Shown one piece after another: positions 1-8,681 of a DNA stretch of 64,000 nucleotides. Source of the stretch: Sphingomonas_E sp042693015 (GTDB lineage Bacteria; Pseudomonadota; Alphaproteobacteria; Sphingomonadales; Sphingomonadaceae); NCBI RefSeq assembly GCF_042693015.1, contig NZ_CP170544.1:4588001-4652000 (forward strand). Reading direction: 5' to 3'. The number at the start of each line of letters is the position of its first letter. The first letter of the stretch is position 1. The notes under the pieces are model-generated. The model did no database searches, was not told the origin of the DNA, and was given only the letters and a program-made list of their open reading frames with translations. Both the position numbers and the translations under genes were made by a program.

Positions 1-1
1 G

Positions 2-772
2 CGGATGAAGGCGATGGTGTCGGGCGGCGCGCCGCTCACACCCGAAGTCGGCCTCTTCTTCCATTCGCTCGGGCTCACCTTCCTCCAGGGCTATGGCCAG
101 ACGGAAGCGGCACCGGTGATCTCGTGCAATCGTCCGTCGGCAGGCATCAAGATGGATACGGTCGGCCCCCCGCTGAAAGATGTCGAGGTGCGCATCGCCG
201 AGGACGGGGAGATACTCGTGCGCGGCGAACTCGTCATGCACGGCTATTGGCGTAATGAGGAGGAGACGGCGCGCGTCCTGAAGGATGGATGGCTCCACAC
301 CGGCGACGTCGGCCATATCGACGATCGCGGCCGGATCGTCATCACCGATCGCAAGAAGGACATCATCGTCAACGACAAGGGCGACAATGTCGCGCCCCAG
401 AAGGTCGAAGGGATGCTGACCCTGGAGCCGGAGATTCTTCAGGCGATGGTTGCGGGGGACCGCCGGCCGCATCTCGTCGGCCTGATCGTCCCCGATCCCG
501 AATGGGTACGCGAATGGGCAAGAGGTGAAGGGCTGGACCTTGACCCCGCGACGTTGCGGGCCGATCCCCGATTGCAGAAGGCGCTGATGGCGGCGGTCGA
601 TCGGGTGAACACCAGCCTGTCGGTGATCGAGAAGGTGCGCCGTATCCTGATCGCAGACGAGGCCTTCACGATCGAGAACGAGATGCTGACCCCGTCGCTC
701 AAGATCCGCCGCCATGTAATCCGCAAGACCTATGGCGAGCGGCTGGATGCGCTTTACGGCGCTGGAAAATGA
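2..772 (+). CDS. Long-chain acyl-CoA synthetase (AMP-forming), C-terminal part
   Basis: The frame is open at the left edge, so only the last ~256 residues of a protein usually near 600 residues are present. It would activate fatty acids to acyl-CoA through an acyl-adenylate. Visible motifs are the adenylate-forming core YGQTEAAPV (about residue 31), the ribose-binding HTGDVGHID (about 99) and the hinge/lid segment TDRKKDIIVNDKGDNVAP (about 115), followed by the C-terminal lid domain. The gene ends one base before a convergent DUF2061 gene. Family assignment is secure; chain-length preference cannot be read. The true start lies outside the window. Confidence 0.92.
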   Translation, partial: RMKAMVSGGAPLTPEVGLFFHSLGLTFLQGYGQTEAAPVISCNRPSAGIKMDTVGPPLKDVEVRIAEDGEILVRGELVMHGYWRNEEETARVLKDGWLHTGDVGHIDDRGRIVITDRKKDIIVNDKGDNVAPQKVEGMLTLEPEILQAMVAGDRRPHLVGLIVPDPEWVREWARGEGLDLDPATLRADPRLQKALMAAVDRVNTSLSVIEKVRRILIADEAFTIENEMLTPSLKIRRHVIRKTYGERLDALYGAGK

Positions 773-773
773 T

Positions 774-986
774 TCAGGCGGCCGCCGGTCCGCCGAAGCC
801 CGGCAGGCGCAGCCGCCCCGCCCAAGCGCGTTCATGGAAGAAGAAGGCGACCGCGTTCAAGCAAGGTTCGATCAGCGCGATGCCGCCGGCGATCTGGACC
901 GATCCGGTGAGCAGATAGGCGACCGTGAACCCCACCGTCAGGTGAATCGCGAGATAAGTCAGCGTCTTGATATATTCGAGCGGCAT
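774..986 (-). CDS. DUF2061-type small membrane protein
   Basis: A 70-residue protein starting MPLEYIKTLTYLAIH with two hydrophobic segments, which matches the usual size and look of DUF2061 proteins. The frame is open for 30 residues further upstream, but this ATG has an AAGGGA ribosome binding site at a good distance and the family normally begins here. Function is unknown. It lies downstream of pyrD on the same strand, with an inverted repeat in the 86-base gap, and converges with the acyl-CoA synthetase gene. Confidence 0.75.
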   Translation of the reverse strand: MPLEYIKTLTYLAIHLTVGFTVAYLLTGSVQIAGGIALIEPCLNAVAFFFHERAWAGRLRLPGFGGPAAA

Positions 987-1039
987 GGCGGCATTCCCTT
1001 CGCCGTCAATATGCGAATCGCTCGCAATAAGATCAAGCC

Positions 1040-1061
1040 GATCATTCCATTGAGAATGATC
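1040..1061. repeat. 8-bp inverted repeat upstream of the DUF2061 gene
   Basis: Perfect arms GATCATTC and GAATGATC are separated by six bases. The repeat sits about 54 bases upstream of the DUF2061 start and just beyond the pyrD stop. It could be a protein-binding dyad or a weak pyrD 3' hairpin; no U-rich tract follows, so it is not called a terminator. Confidence 0.5.
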
Positions 1062-1072
1062 GCTCTGATCGA

Positions 1073-2107
1073 TCAATCCGCGCCGATCGCCTGCTCGATC
1101 CGCTCGAAGCCGTCGCGCGCCAGCAGCGCCGGCAGGCCGCGGACGATGCGCGCGGCAAGGCCCGGCCCTTCATAGGCCATCGCGCTGTAGAGCTGGACCA
1201 GGCTCGCGCCCGCGCGGATGCGGGCATAGGCTTGCTCGGCGCTGGCGATGCCGCCCGCGGCAATCAGCGGGATCGCGCCGCCCGTCGCGCTCCGGAAATC
1301 CCTGAGCCGTTGCGCGGCGAGATCGTGCAGCGGCGCGCCCGATAGGCCGCCGGTTTCGGCTGCATGGCGCGATTGCAGCGGCGGCCGGGTGATCGTGGTG
1401 TTGGCTACGATCAGCGCGTCGAGCTTGCGGTCGTGCGCCACGGCCGCGATGTCGTCGATGTCTGCCGGCTCCAGATCGGGTGCGACCTTAAGGAACACCG
1501 GCGGCCGCGCGGCGCCGCGCGCTTCCATCACCCCTGCCAGCAGTTCGTCGAGCGATGCCCGCGATTGGAGCGCACGCAGGCCCGGCGTGTTGGGGGACGA
1601 GATATTGACGGTCAGATAATCCGCCACATCCTTCATCACCGTCACGCCCTTGGCATAATCGGCGATGCGATCCACCGCATCCTTGTTTGCACCTATGTTG
1701 ACCCCAACGATGCCCGGGCGATGGCCGCGCTTCAGCAACCGTTCCAGCGCGGCGGCCTGCCCGCCATTGTTGAAGCCCATGCGGTTGATGACCGCGCGGT
1801 CCTCGGCCAGCCGGAACAGCCGGGGCCGCGGATTGCCGTCCTGCGGGAAGGGCGTGAGGGTGCCCACCTCGACAAAGCCGAAGCCGAGCGACAGCATCGC
1901 ATCGGGCACCTGCGCGTCCTTGTCGAAGCCGGCGGCGAGGCCGACGGGATTGGGGAAGCGGAGCCCCGCCAACTTCACTTCCAGCCGCGGATCGGGCGTG
2001 GGCCGCCCGCTCGACGGCTTCAGGCGCAGCGCGCTGATCGTCGCGCGATGGGCGGTCTCGGCGTCCAGGCGGAACACCAGCGGGCGGAGCAGCGGATAAA
2101 GGGCCAT
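1073..2107 (-). CDS. pyrD: Dihydroorotate dehydrogenase (quinone), class 2
   Basis: A 344-residue enzyme oxidising dihydroorotate to orotate in pyrimidine synthesis, with FMN and the membrane quinone pool. The class 2 signature is present: an amphipathic N-terminus (MALYPLLRPLVFRLDAETAHR), a long N-terminal extension, NRMGFNNGG, and NISSPNTPGLR containing the catalytic Ser typical of class 2. The barrel ends with the phosphate-binding IAAGGI and GASLVQLYSA segments. The start at 2107 gives the family's usual length; an upstream extension to 2305 is rejected because its residues are compositionally unlike the family. It diverges from the DUF885 gene. Confidence 0.96.
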   Translation of the reverse strand: MALYPLLRPLVFRLDAETAHRATISALRLKPSSGRPTPDPRLEVKLAGLRFPNPVGLAAGFDKDAQVPDAMLSLGFGFVEVGTLTPFPQDGNPRPRLFRLAEDRAVINRMGFNNGGQAAALERLLKRGHRPGIVGVNIGANKDAVDRIADYAKGVTVMKDVADYLTVNISSPNTPGLRALQSRASLDELLAGVMEARGAARPPVFLKVAPDLEPADIDDIAAVAHDRKLDALIVANTTITRPPLQSRHAAETGGLSGAPLHDLAAQRLRDFRSATGGAIPLIAAGGIASAEQAYARIRAGASLVQLYSAMAYEGPGLAARIVRGLPALLARDGFERIEQAIGAD

Positions 2108-2223
2108 GCCGCGCCGCCTAGCGCTTCGCGGTCCTTGCGTCATCTGTCCATTTGACGCGGCGTTTGAGCGCGCTAACACACTCCCAGACCAGAGAAACGC
2201 AAACATCCGTTCAGGGAGTTCCC

Positions 2224-4050
2224 ATGTTCCGCACGCTTCTTCTCGCCTCGACCGTGCTGGTCGCGGCCACGGCGGCGCCGGCGTTCGCGCAGACGCCGGC
2301 AGCACCGGCGGCCGCCACGGCCGATCAGAATGCTGCCATCCAGCAGTTCTTCGTCGATTTCGACAAGGGCGAGCTCGCCCGCGCGCCGATGAGCAAGGCC
2401 TATCGCGGCATCCGCGACGGCGATTATGGCAAATGGAACGATTTCTCCGACGCGGCCGAAGTGCGCCAGCACCAGGCCGAAAAGGCGGCGCTCGCCGAAA
2501 TGCGCAAGCGCTTCGATCTGGCCAGGCTGGACGAAAATAACCGCCTGTCCTTTCACCTGTTCGAAAAGATGATCGAGCGCCGCGACCGGGCCTTCCCCTA
2601 TCGCGACTATGAATATGCCTTCGACCAGATGAACGGCGCGCAGAGCCAGTTGCCCGCCTTCCTGATCAACATCCACCGCGTTACGACCAAGGGTGATGCC
2701 GAAGCCTATGTCAGCCGCCTCCAGGGCTTGGGCACGGCGATCGATCAGGTCGTGGTCGAATCCGGGGCACGGGCCGGCAAGGGGCTGATGCCGCCCAAGT
2801 GGGTCTATCCCTACGTCATCTCCGACGCGAAGAATGTCATCAAGGGCGCGCCCTTCGATGCCGGCGAGGATGCGCCGCTTTATGCGGACCTCAAGGCCAA
2901 GGTCGCCAAGCTCGAAATTCCGCAGGCCGAAAAGGACGCGCTGATCGCGGCCGGCGCCAGGGCGCTCACCACCTCGGTGAAGCCCGCTTATGAGCGGCTG
3001 ATGGCCGAGATGGCCGCGCAGGAGACGAAGGCCGGCACCGACGACGGCGTGTGGCGGTTCAAGGACGGCGCGGCTTATTATGCCGAGCGGCTGTCCAATT
3101 ACACGACGACCGCGCTGACGCCCGATCAGATCCACCAGATCGGTCTCGATAATGTCGCTCGCATCCACGGCGAGATGAAGGCGATCATGGACAAGACCGG
3201 CTTCAAGGGCGACCTGCAGGCCTTCTTCCAGTTCATGCGCACCGACAAGCAATTCTATGCAGCCAACACCGACGAGGGCCGCGCGCTCTACCTGGCGGAG
3301 ACCGAGAAGGCGAAGCAGTGGGTGACCGCCAAGCTGCCGCAATGGTTCGGCGTGCTGCCGCAGGCGCCGCTCGTGGTGAAGCGGGTCGAGCCGTTCCGTG
3401 AGAAGTCCGCCGGCAAGGCCTTCTACCAGAGCCCGGCCCCTGACGGTTCTCGCCCCGGCACCTATTATGCCAACCTCTATGACATGGCTGACATGCCGCT
3501 CTTCGAGGTCGAGGCCTTGTTCTACCATGAAGGCCTGCCGGGCCATCACCTGCAGCGGACGATCCAGACCGAGCTGAAGGACGTGCCGCCGTTCCGTCAG
3601 TTCGGCGGCGTCACGGTCTATTCGGAGGGGTGGGGCCTGTATTCCGAAAAGCTCGCCAAGGACATGGGGCTATATACCGATCCCTATCGCGATTTCGGGC
3701 GACTCCAGCTCGAACTCCACCGCGCGATCCGGCTCGTCGTCGATTCGGGGCTGCATCACAAGCGTTGGACGCGCGAGCAGGCGATCAAATATGTCGAGGA
3801 CAATTCGGCCGATGCGCCGGGGGGAATCGTCAAGGCGATCGAGCGCTACATCGTCTATCCGGGGCAGGCGACCGCCTATCTGGTCGGTCGTCTCAAGATC
3901 AGCGAGTTGCGCGACAAGGCTCAAAAGCAGCTTGGCGACCGATTCGATGTTCGCGGCTTCCATGATACCGTGTTGAAAAGTGGCCCTGTCCCGCTCGACG
4001 TGCTCGAAGAGCAGGTCGACGCATGGATAGCATCACGCAAGGCAGGTTGA
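2224..4050 (+). CDS. Exported DUF885 family protein (probable metallopeptidase-like)
   Basis: A 608-residue protein with a clear Sec signal peptide (MFRTLLLASTVLVAATAAPAFA, cleavage after AFA). The C-terminal half carries the DUF885 hallmark HEGLPGHH at residues 435-442, which resembles a zinc-binding helix, and a later EGWGLYSE. The start is set by AGGGAG seven bases upstream. DUF885 proteins are generally treated as putative peptidases, but the substrate is unknown. It stands alone, followed by a strong terminator, and is probably periplasmic. It is one of three exported peptidase-like proteins here (with the M13 and S9 enzymes). Confidence 0.9.
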   Translation: MFRTLLLASTVLVAATAAPAFAQTPAAPAAATADQNAAIQQFFVDFDKGELARAPMSKAYRGIRDGDYGKWNDFSDAAEVRQHQAEKAALAEMRKRFDLARLDENNRLSFHLFEKMIERRDRAFPYRDYEYAFDQMNGAQSQLPAFLINIHRVTTKGDAEAYVSRLQGLGTAIDQVVVESGARAGKGLMPPKWVYPYVISDAKNVIKGAPFDAGEDAPLYADLKAKVAKLEIPQAEKDALIAAGARALTTSVKPAYERLMAEMAAQETKAGTDDGVWRFKDGAAYYAERLSNYTTTALTPDQIHQIGLDNVARIHGEMKAIMDKTGFKGDLQAFFQFMRTDKQFYAANTDEGRALYLAETEKAKQWVTAKLPQWFGVLPQAPLVVKRVEPFREKSAGKAFYQSPAPDGSRPGTYYANLYDMADMPLFEVEALFYHEGLPGHHLQRTIQTELKDVPPFRQFGGVTVYSEGWGLYSEKLAKDMGLYTDPYRDFGRLQLELHRAIRLVVDSGLHHKRWTREQAIKYVEDNSADAPGGIVKAIERYIVYPGQATAYLVGRLKISELRDKAQKQLGDRFDVRGFHDTVLKSGPVPLDVLEEQVDAWIASRKAG

Positions 4051-4164
4051 TCTTTTGAGCAAGGATCGAGTCGATTCCATCCAATTATTGTAAACAATTG
4101 TGCGCTAGGGGATTTCTGCGACCCGAAGGGCTCACCATCCTTGGATGGAGAGACCTTTTCCTAT

Positions 4165-4200
4165 GGCCCGGCCGGATTTTTCCGGCCGGGCCTCTTTTTT
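4165..4200 (+). terminator. Rho-independent terminator of the DUF885 gene
   Basis: A perfect 12-bp GC-rich stem (4165-4176 with 4181-4192), a TTTT loop and a TCTTTTTT tail. It begins 115 bases after the DUF885 stop and lies before the AraC gene, so it separates the two units. It also argues against starting the regulator at the TTG at 4141. Confidence 0.93.
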
Positions 4201-4269
4201 GCACGTGACTTCCGCGGCCGATGGTGCGACCGAGCGTTCTGTACGGACGACGTGGGGAGTTGGACGGAC

Positions 4270-5139
4270 GTGGGGACTGGATATTCGGGGGACGGGGCTG
4301 CCGTTGGCCTGCGCTATTTTGCGCCGGCTCCGGATTTGCGCCGACATCTCTCATCCTATTATATTTTTCGCGCCGACGTGGCGCAGATGTCGGACGTGGT
4401 TCGCGCCGATGTCGCGCAATTGCGCTTCATGGTTTCGGGCACTGGCCGCTATCAGTTCGTAGACGGGCGCCGCATCGAAACGCCCGAAGTATCGCTGCTC
4501 GGTCCCACCACGGCCGCCAGCCGTTTCGACGTCACCGGCCCCGTCCTCGTCTTCGGCGTCGGCATATTGCCGACCGGATGGGCGGCGCTGGTGGAAGAGG
4601 ATGCCAGCCTCTTTTCCGATTCGGTGGTCGATGCTGTGGATGTCTTCGGCGGGCTGCTGGAAGACGCGCTGGACGCTATGCGCTTCGACGGCCGGGCCTC
4701 GCGCATGATCGCGGTGATCGATGCAGTGATGCGGGGCCTGCTCGCCGATGCGGTGGATGCGCCTTACTGGTTCACCCGTCTGACCGATCACTGGCTGACC
4801 GATGCGCCGTCGCCGTCGATCGACGCCCTGGTGAGCGAATCCGGCGTGTCGGCGCGGCAGGTGGAAAGGCTGGCGCGGCGCATTTATGGCGCGCCGCCCA
4901 AGCTGCTCGCCCGCAAATATCGCGCACTCCGCGCTGCCGCGCGCTTCGCAGCGGCTGGCACCGGTTGGGCGGAGGCTGCGGGCGACGCCTTTTATGATCA
5001 GTCGCACTTCATTCGCGAATTCAAGCGCTTTACCGGCCACACGCCGCTCCAGTTCCAGCGCGCGCCGACGCCGGTGACGCGGCTGACGCTGCGCCGGCGC
5101 GAACTTATCGATATGCCGCGGCTGACCTTGCTTAGCTGA
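4270..5139 (+). CDS. AraC/XylS family transcriptional regulator
   Basis: About 289 residues. The C-terminal third is an AraC-type double helix-turn-helix (VSARQVERLARRIYG, then FYDQSHFIREFKRFTGHTPLQF). The N-terminal part is an unassigned sensor region. The start is uncertain: the frame is open from 4141, but that crosses the terminator. GTG at 4270, ten bases after GGGAG, and GTG at 4252 are both possible. No target is evident; it sits just upstream of the SUF operon, from which it is separated by a promoter-like stretch, so a link is possible but unproven. Confidence 0.82.
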   Translation: MGTGYSGDGAAVGLRYFAPAPDLRRHLSSYYIFRADVAQMSDVVRADVAQLRFMVSGTGRYQFVDGRRIETPEVSLLGPTTAASRFDVTGPVLVFGVGILPTGWAALVEEDASLFSDSVVDAVDVFGGLLEDALDAMRFDGRASRMIAVIDAVMRGLLADAVDAPYWFTRLTDHWLTDAPSPSIDALVSESGVSARQVERLARRIYGAPPKLLARKYRALRAAARFAAAGTGWAEAAGDAFYDQSHFIREFKRFTGHTPLQFQRAPTPVTRLTLRRRELIDMPRLTLLS

Positions 5140-5152
5140 TAGGTTTCATCCC

Positions 5153-5181
5153 TTGACGTAGGCGCGCCGCGCCCCCAATTG
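5153..5181 (+). promoter_or_regulatory. Possible SUF operon promoter
   Basis: TTGACG at 5153-5158 is a good -35 box. Seventeen bases on is CAATTG (5176-5181), a weak -10. It lies directly upstream of the operator palindrome and the Rrf2 gene. The -10 assignment is tentative. Confidence 0.35.
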
Positions 5182-5208
5182 CCAATCGGAACGAATCAGT
5201 CCGATTGG
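5182..5208. promoter_or_regulatory. Palindromic operator over the Rrf2 gene ribosome binding site
   Basis: Perfect 9-bp arms CCAATCGGA (5182-5190) and TCCGATTGG (5200-5208) flank a 9-base spacer. The right arm runs into the TTGGAG ribosome binding site of the Rrf2-type regulator, whose ATG is at 5214. Its symmetry and position fit an autoregulatory operator for the adjacent Fe-S regulator. An RNA hairpin masking the ribosome binding site is an alternative. Confidence 0.6.
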
Positions 5209-5213
5209 AGACC

Positions 5214-5627
5214 ATGCGCCTTTCGAGCCTCGCCGATTATGCGGTCGTGATGTTGACTGCCGCCGCGCGTCACAGCGATGCGGAGACCCGGCTGTCGGCG
5301 ACCCTGCTCTCGGAAGAGACCGGGGTGCCGCTGCCGACCGCGCAGAAGTTGATGGGGCGGCTTGCGGGGGCGGGGTTGTTGACCTCCGCCCGCGGCACCG
5401 GTGGCGGCTTCCGCCTCGCGCGTGATCCGGCCGAAATCAACCTCGCCGAAATCATTGAGGCGGTCGAAGGTCCGATCGCGATGACGGCCTGCACCGAGCA
5501 TGGCCGCCATGATTGCGGGTTCGAAGCCGATTGCCGCGTCCGTCCGCACTGGACGGCGGTGAACGGCGCGGTAAAGGGCGCGCTCGGCGGCGTCAGCCTC
5601 GCCAGTCTTGCAGGAGTGCCCGCATGA
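5214..5627 (+). CDS. Rrf2/IscR-like regulator of the SUF operon
   Basis: A 137-residue Rrf2-family winged-helix protein (MRLSSLADYAVVMLT; recognition region TGVPLPTAQKLMGRL). Three cysteines, C93, C101 and C107, lie in the region where IscR ligates a [2Fe-2S] cluster, so it probably senses cluster status. It is the first gene of the SUF operon and its stop overlaps the sufB start (ATGA). ATG at 5214 is chosen over TTG at 5205 because of its ribosome binding site. The likely role is repression of the operon when clusters are sufficient. Confidence 0.9.
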   Translation: MRLSSLADYAVVMLTAAARHSDAETRLSATLLSEETGVPLPTAQKLMGRLAGAGLLTSARGTGGGFRLARDPAEINLAEIIEAVEGPIAMTACTEHGRHDCGFEADCRVRPHWTAVNGAVKGALGGVSLASLAGVPA

Positions 5628-7096
5628 GTGAAGTCCGCAACCGCGAAGCGTTCGAGGCGGCGCAGAAGGCGTCGACCTACGAATGGGGCTTCACCAGCGA
5701 TGTCGAGCAGGATTTCGCACCCAAAGGCCTCAATGAGGATACCGTCCGCTTCATCTCGGCCAAGAAGAATGAGCCGCAATGGATGCTCGACTGGCGGCTG
5801 AAGGCCTTCCGCCTGTGGCAGACGATGACGCCGCCCGACTGGGCGAAGCTCAACGTGCCGCCGATCGACTACCAGGACGCTTATTATTACGCCGCGCCCA
5901 AGGCAAAGCCCAAGCTCGGCTCATTGGACGAGGTCGATCCCGAGATCCTCAAGGTCTATGAGAAGCTCGGCATCCCGATCGAGGAACAGAAGGTGCTCGC
6001 CGGCGTCGAGGGCAGCCGCAAGGTGGCCGTCGATGCGGTGTTCGACAGCGTCTCCGTTGCCACCACCTTCCGCGAGGAGCTGAAGCGCGCGGGTGTCATC
6101 TTCCTCTCCATCTCGGAGGCGATCCGCGAATATCCCGAGATGGTGAAGAAGTGGCTCGGCAAGGTCGTGCCGATGCACGACAACTACTTCGCCACTTTGA
6201 ACTGTGCGGTCTTTTCGGACGGCACCTTCGTCTACATCCCCGAGGGCGTCCGTTGCCCGATGGAGCTTTCGACCTATTTCCGCATCAATGCGGAGAATAC
6301 CGGCCAGTTCGAACGCACTTTGATCGTCGCCGACAAAGGGAGCTATGTCTCCTATCTCGAAGGCTGCACCGCGCCGATGCGTGACGAGAACCAGCTTCAC
6401 GCCGCGGTGGTGGAGCTGGTTGCGCTCGATGATGCCGAGATCAAATATTCGACCGTCCAGAACTGGTATCCGGGCGACGCGAACGGCAAGGGTGGCATCT
6501 ATAATTTCGTCACCAAGCGCGCGCTGTGCCAGGGCAAGAATAGCAAGGTGAGCTGGACGCAGGTGGAAACCGGATCGGCGATCACCTGGAAATATCCGAG
6601 CTGCGTGCTGGCGGGCGAGAATAGCGTAGGCGAATTCTACTCGGTCGCTGTCACCAACAATTATCAGCAGGCCGATACAGGCACCAAGATGATCCATCTG
6701 GGGAAAGGTAGCCGCTCGACGATCGTGTCGAAAGGCATTTCGGCCGGCAAGTCGAACAACACCTATCGCGGCCTCGTCCGCGTGGGGCCGACGGCCGAGG
6801 GCGTGCGCAACTTCACCCAGTGCGATTCATTGCTGTTGGGCGACAAATGTGGGGCGCACACCGTGCCCTATATCGAGGTCCGCAACCCCTCCGCCCAGAT
6901 CGAGCATGAGGCAACCACCAGCAAGATTTCTGACGACCAGCTATTCTACGCGATGTCGCGCGGGCTGGATCAGGAAAGCGCCGTGGCGCTGATCGTCAAC
7001 GGCTTCGCCAAGGAAGTGCTGCAGCAGTTGCCGATGGAGTTCGCCGTCGAAGCGCAGAAGCTGCTGGGCATTTCGCTGGAGGGCAGCGTTGGTTGA
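5624..7096 (+). CDS. sufB: Fe-S cluster assembly scaffold protein SufB
   Basis: A 490-residue scaffold subunit that, with SufC and SufD, builds nascent Fe-S clusters in the cytoplasm. The sequence carries typical SufB blocks: NCAVFSDGTFVYIPEGVRCP, YLEGCTAP, WKYPSCVLAGE, and the C-terminal EHEATTSKISDDQLFY near the SufD interface. The start at 5624 has AGGAG upstream and overlaps the regulator's stop by four bases; the frame is open further upstream but that part duplicates regulator coding sequence. A repeat element separates it from sufC. Confidence 0.98.
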   Translation: MSEVRNREAFEAAQKASTYEWGFTSDVEQDFAPKGLNEDTVRFISAKKNEPQWMLDWRLKAFRLWQTMTPPDWAKLNVPPIDYQDAYYYAAPKAKPKLGSLDEVDPEILKVYEKLGIPIEEQKVLAGVEGSRKVAVDAVFDSVSVATTFREELKRAGVIFLSISEAIREYPEMVKKWLGKVVPMHDNYFATLNCAVFSDGTFVYIPEGVRCPMELSTYFRINAENTGQFERTLIVADKGSYVSYLEGCTAPMRDENQLHAAVVELVALDDAEIKYSTVQNWYPGDANGKGGIYNFVTKRALCQGKNSKVSWTQVETGSAITWKYPSCVLAGENSVGEFYSVAVTNNYQQADTGTKMIHLGKGSRSTIVSKGISAGKSNNTYRGLVRVGPTAEGVRNFTQCDSLLLGDKCGAHTVPYIEVRNPSAQIEHEATTSKISDDQLFYAMSRGLDQESAVALIVNGFAKEVLQQLPMEFAVEAQKLLGISLEGSVG

Positions 7097-7104
7097 GACC
7101 CTTT

Positions 7105-7182
7105 TCGTCATCCCCGCGCAGGCGGGGATCCATAAACTCCAACGGCAGGGAATATGGATTCCCGCCTTCGCGGGAATGACGA
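7105..7182. repeat. Paired inverted hairpin repeat between sufB and sufC (copy A)
   Basis: A 78-bp element with perfect outer ends TCGTCAT and ATGACGA. Inside are two GC-rich hairpins in opposite orientation (CCCCGC/GCGGGG and TCCCGC/GCGGGA). It ends six bases before the sufC ATG, so sufC has to use a weak site made of element sequence. The same design recurs at 25982, 46524 and, as a half copy, at 63722. Confidence 0.85.
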
Positions 7183-7188
7183 TTTAAG

Positions 7189-7928
<740 letters not shown>

Positions 7929-7932
<4 letters not shown>

Positions 7933-8681
7933 CCAGCCTCCCCCTTCCCACCGCAAAGCTGGAAGCGTGGCGCTATAGCGACCTCGACGCCGTCGCCAGC
8001 GTGTGGCCGGTGCGGGCGCCGCAGGCGATCCGCGTTGCGGCCGGCGAGAGCGTCACCCGCATCATCGCCCAGCAGGCAGATGCGAACGCCGTGGTGATCG
8101 AGGACTATGTTGTCGACATCGCGGCTGGGGGACGGTGCGAATTCTTTGTGCTGAACATCGGCGGCAAGCTCGGCCGCGTCACCATCGACGTGACCCTGCA
8201 CGACGGCGCCCATTTCGAGCTGGGCGGCGCGATCGTCGGCGGATCGGGGCAGACGCTGGAAATCTTGACCACCGTCAATCATGTCGAGCCCAATGCCACC
8301 AGCAACCAGGTCGTGCGGTCGGTGCTGGCGGGGACGGCGACCGGCAGCTTCCTCGGCAAGGTTGCGGTTGCGCGCGATGCACAGAAGACGGATGCGGCGC
8401 AGTCGGTGAAGGCGATGCTGCTCGATCGCACGGCGACCGCCAACGCCAAGCCCGAACTGGAGATTTTCGCCGACGACGTGAAGTGCGCGCATGGCGCGAC
8501 CGTCGGCGAACTCGACAAGCAGGCGCTGTTCTACCTCGAAAGCCGCGGGCTGCCGCCGGCAGAGGCCAAGGCGCTACTGCTGCAGGCATTCGTCGCCGGT
8601 GCTTTCGTTGAACTTTCCGACGATGCCGCGCGGGAGACGCTGGAAGCGAAGGCGCTCGCCGCGCTGGAGGCGTTGCTGTGA
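7929..8681 (+). CDS. sufD: Fe-S cluster assembly protein SufD
   Basis: A 250-residue SufD, shorter than the ~420-residue enterobacterial form but common in this size in alphaproteobacteria. It starts with GTG overlapping the sufC stop. The conserved C-terminal block is present: KPELEIFADDVKCAHGATVG, then LFYLESRGLPPAEAKALL, which mirrors SufB. It pairs with SufB in the SufBC2D complex and is thought to aid iron entry. The short N-terminus reads LPTAKLEAWRYSDLDAV. Confidence 0.96.

Noticed and set aside
2173..3549. A 458-codon open frame opposite the DUF885 gene
   Set aside because: Antisense shadow; the plus-strand gene has a signal peptide, ribosome binding site and family motif.
4141..4269. 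TTG start of the AraC-type regulator at 4141
   Set aside because: The stretch contains a strong terminator hairpin, and its translation is unlike the family N-terminus.
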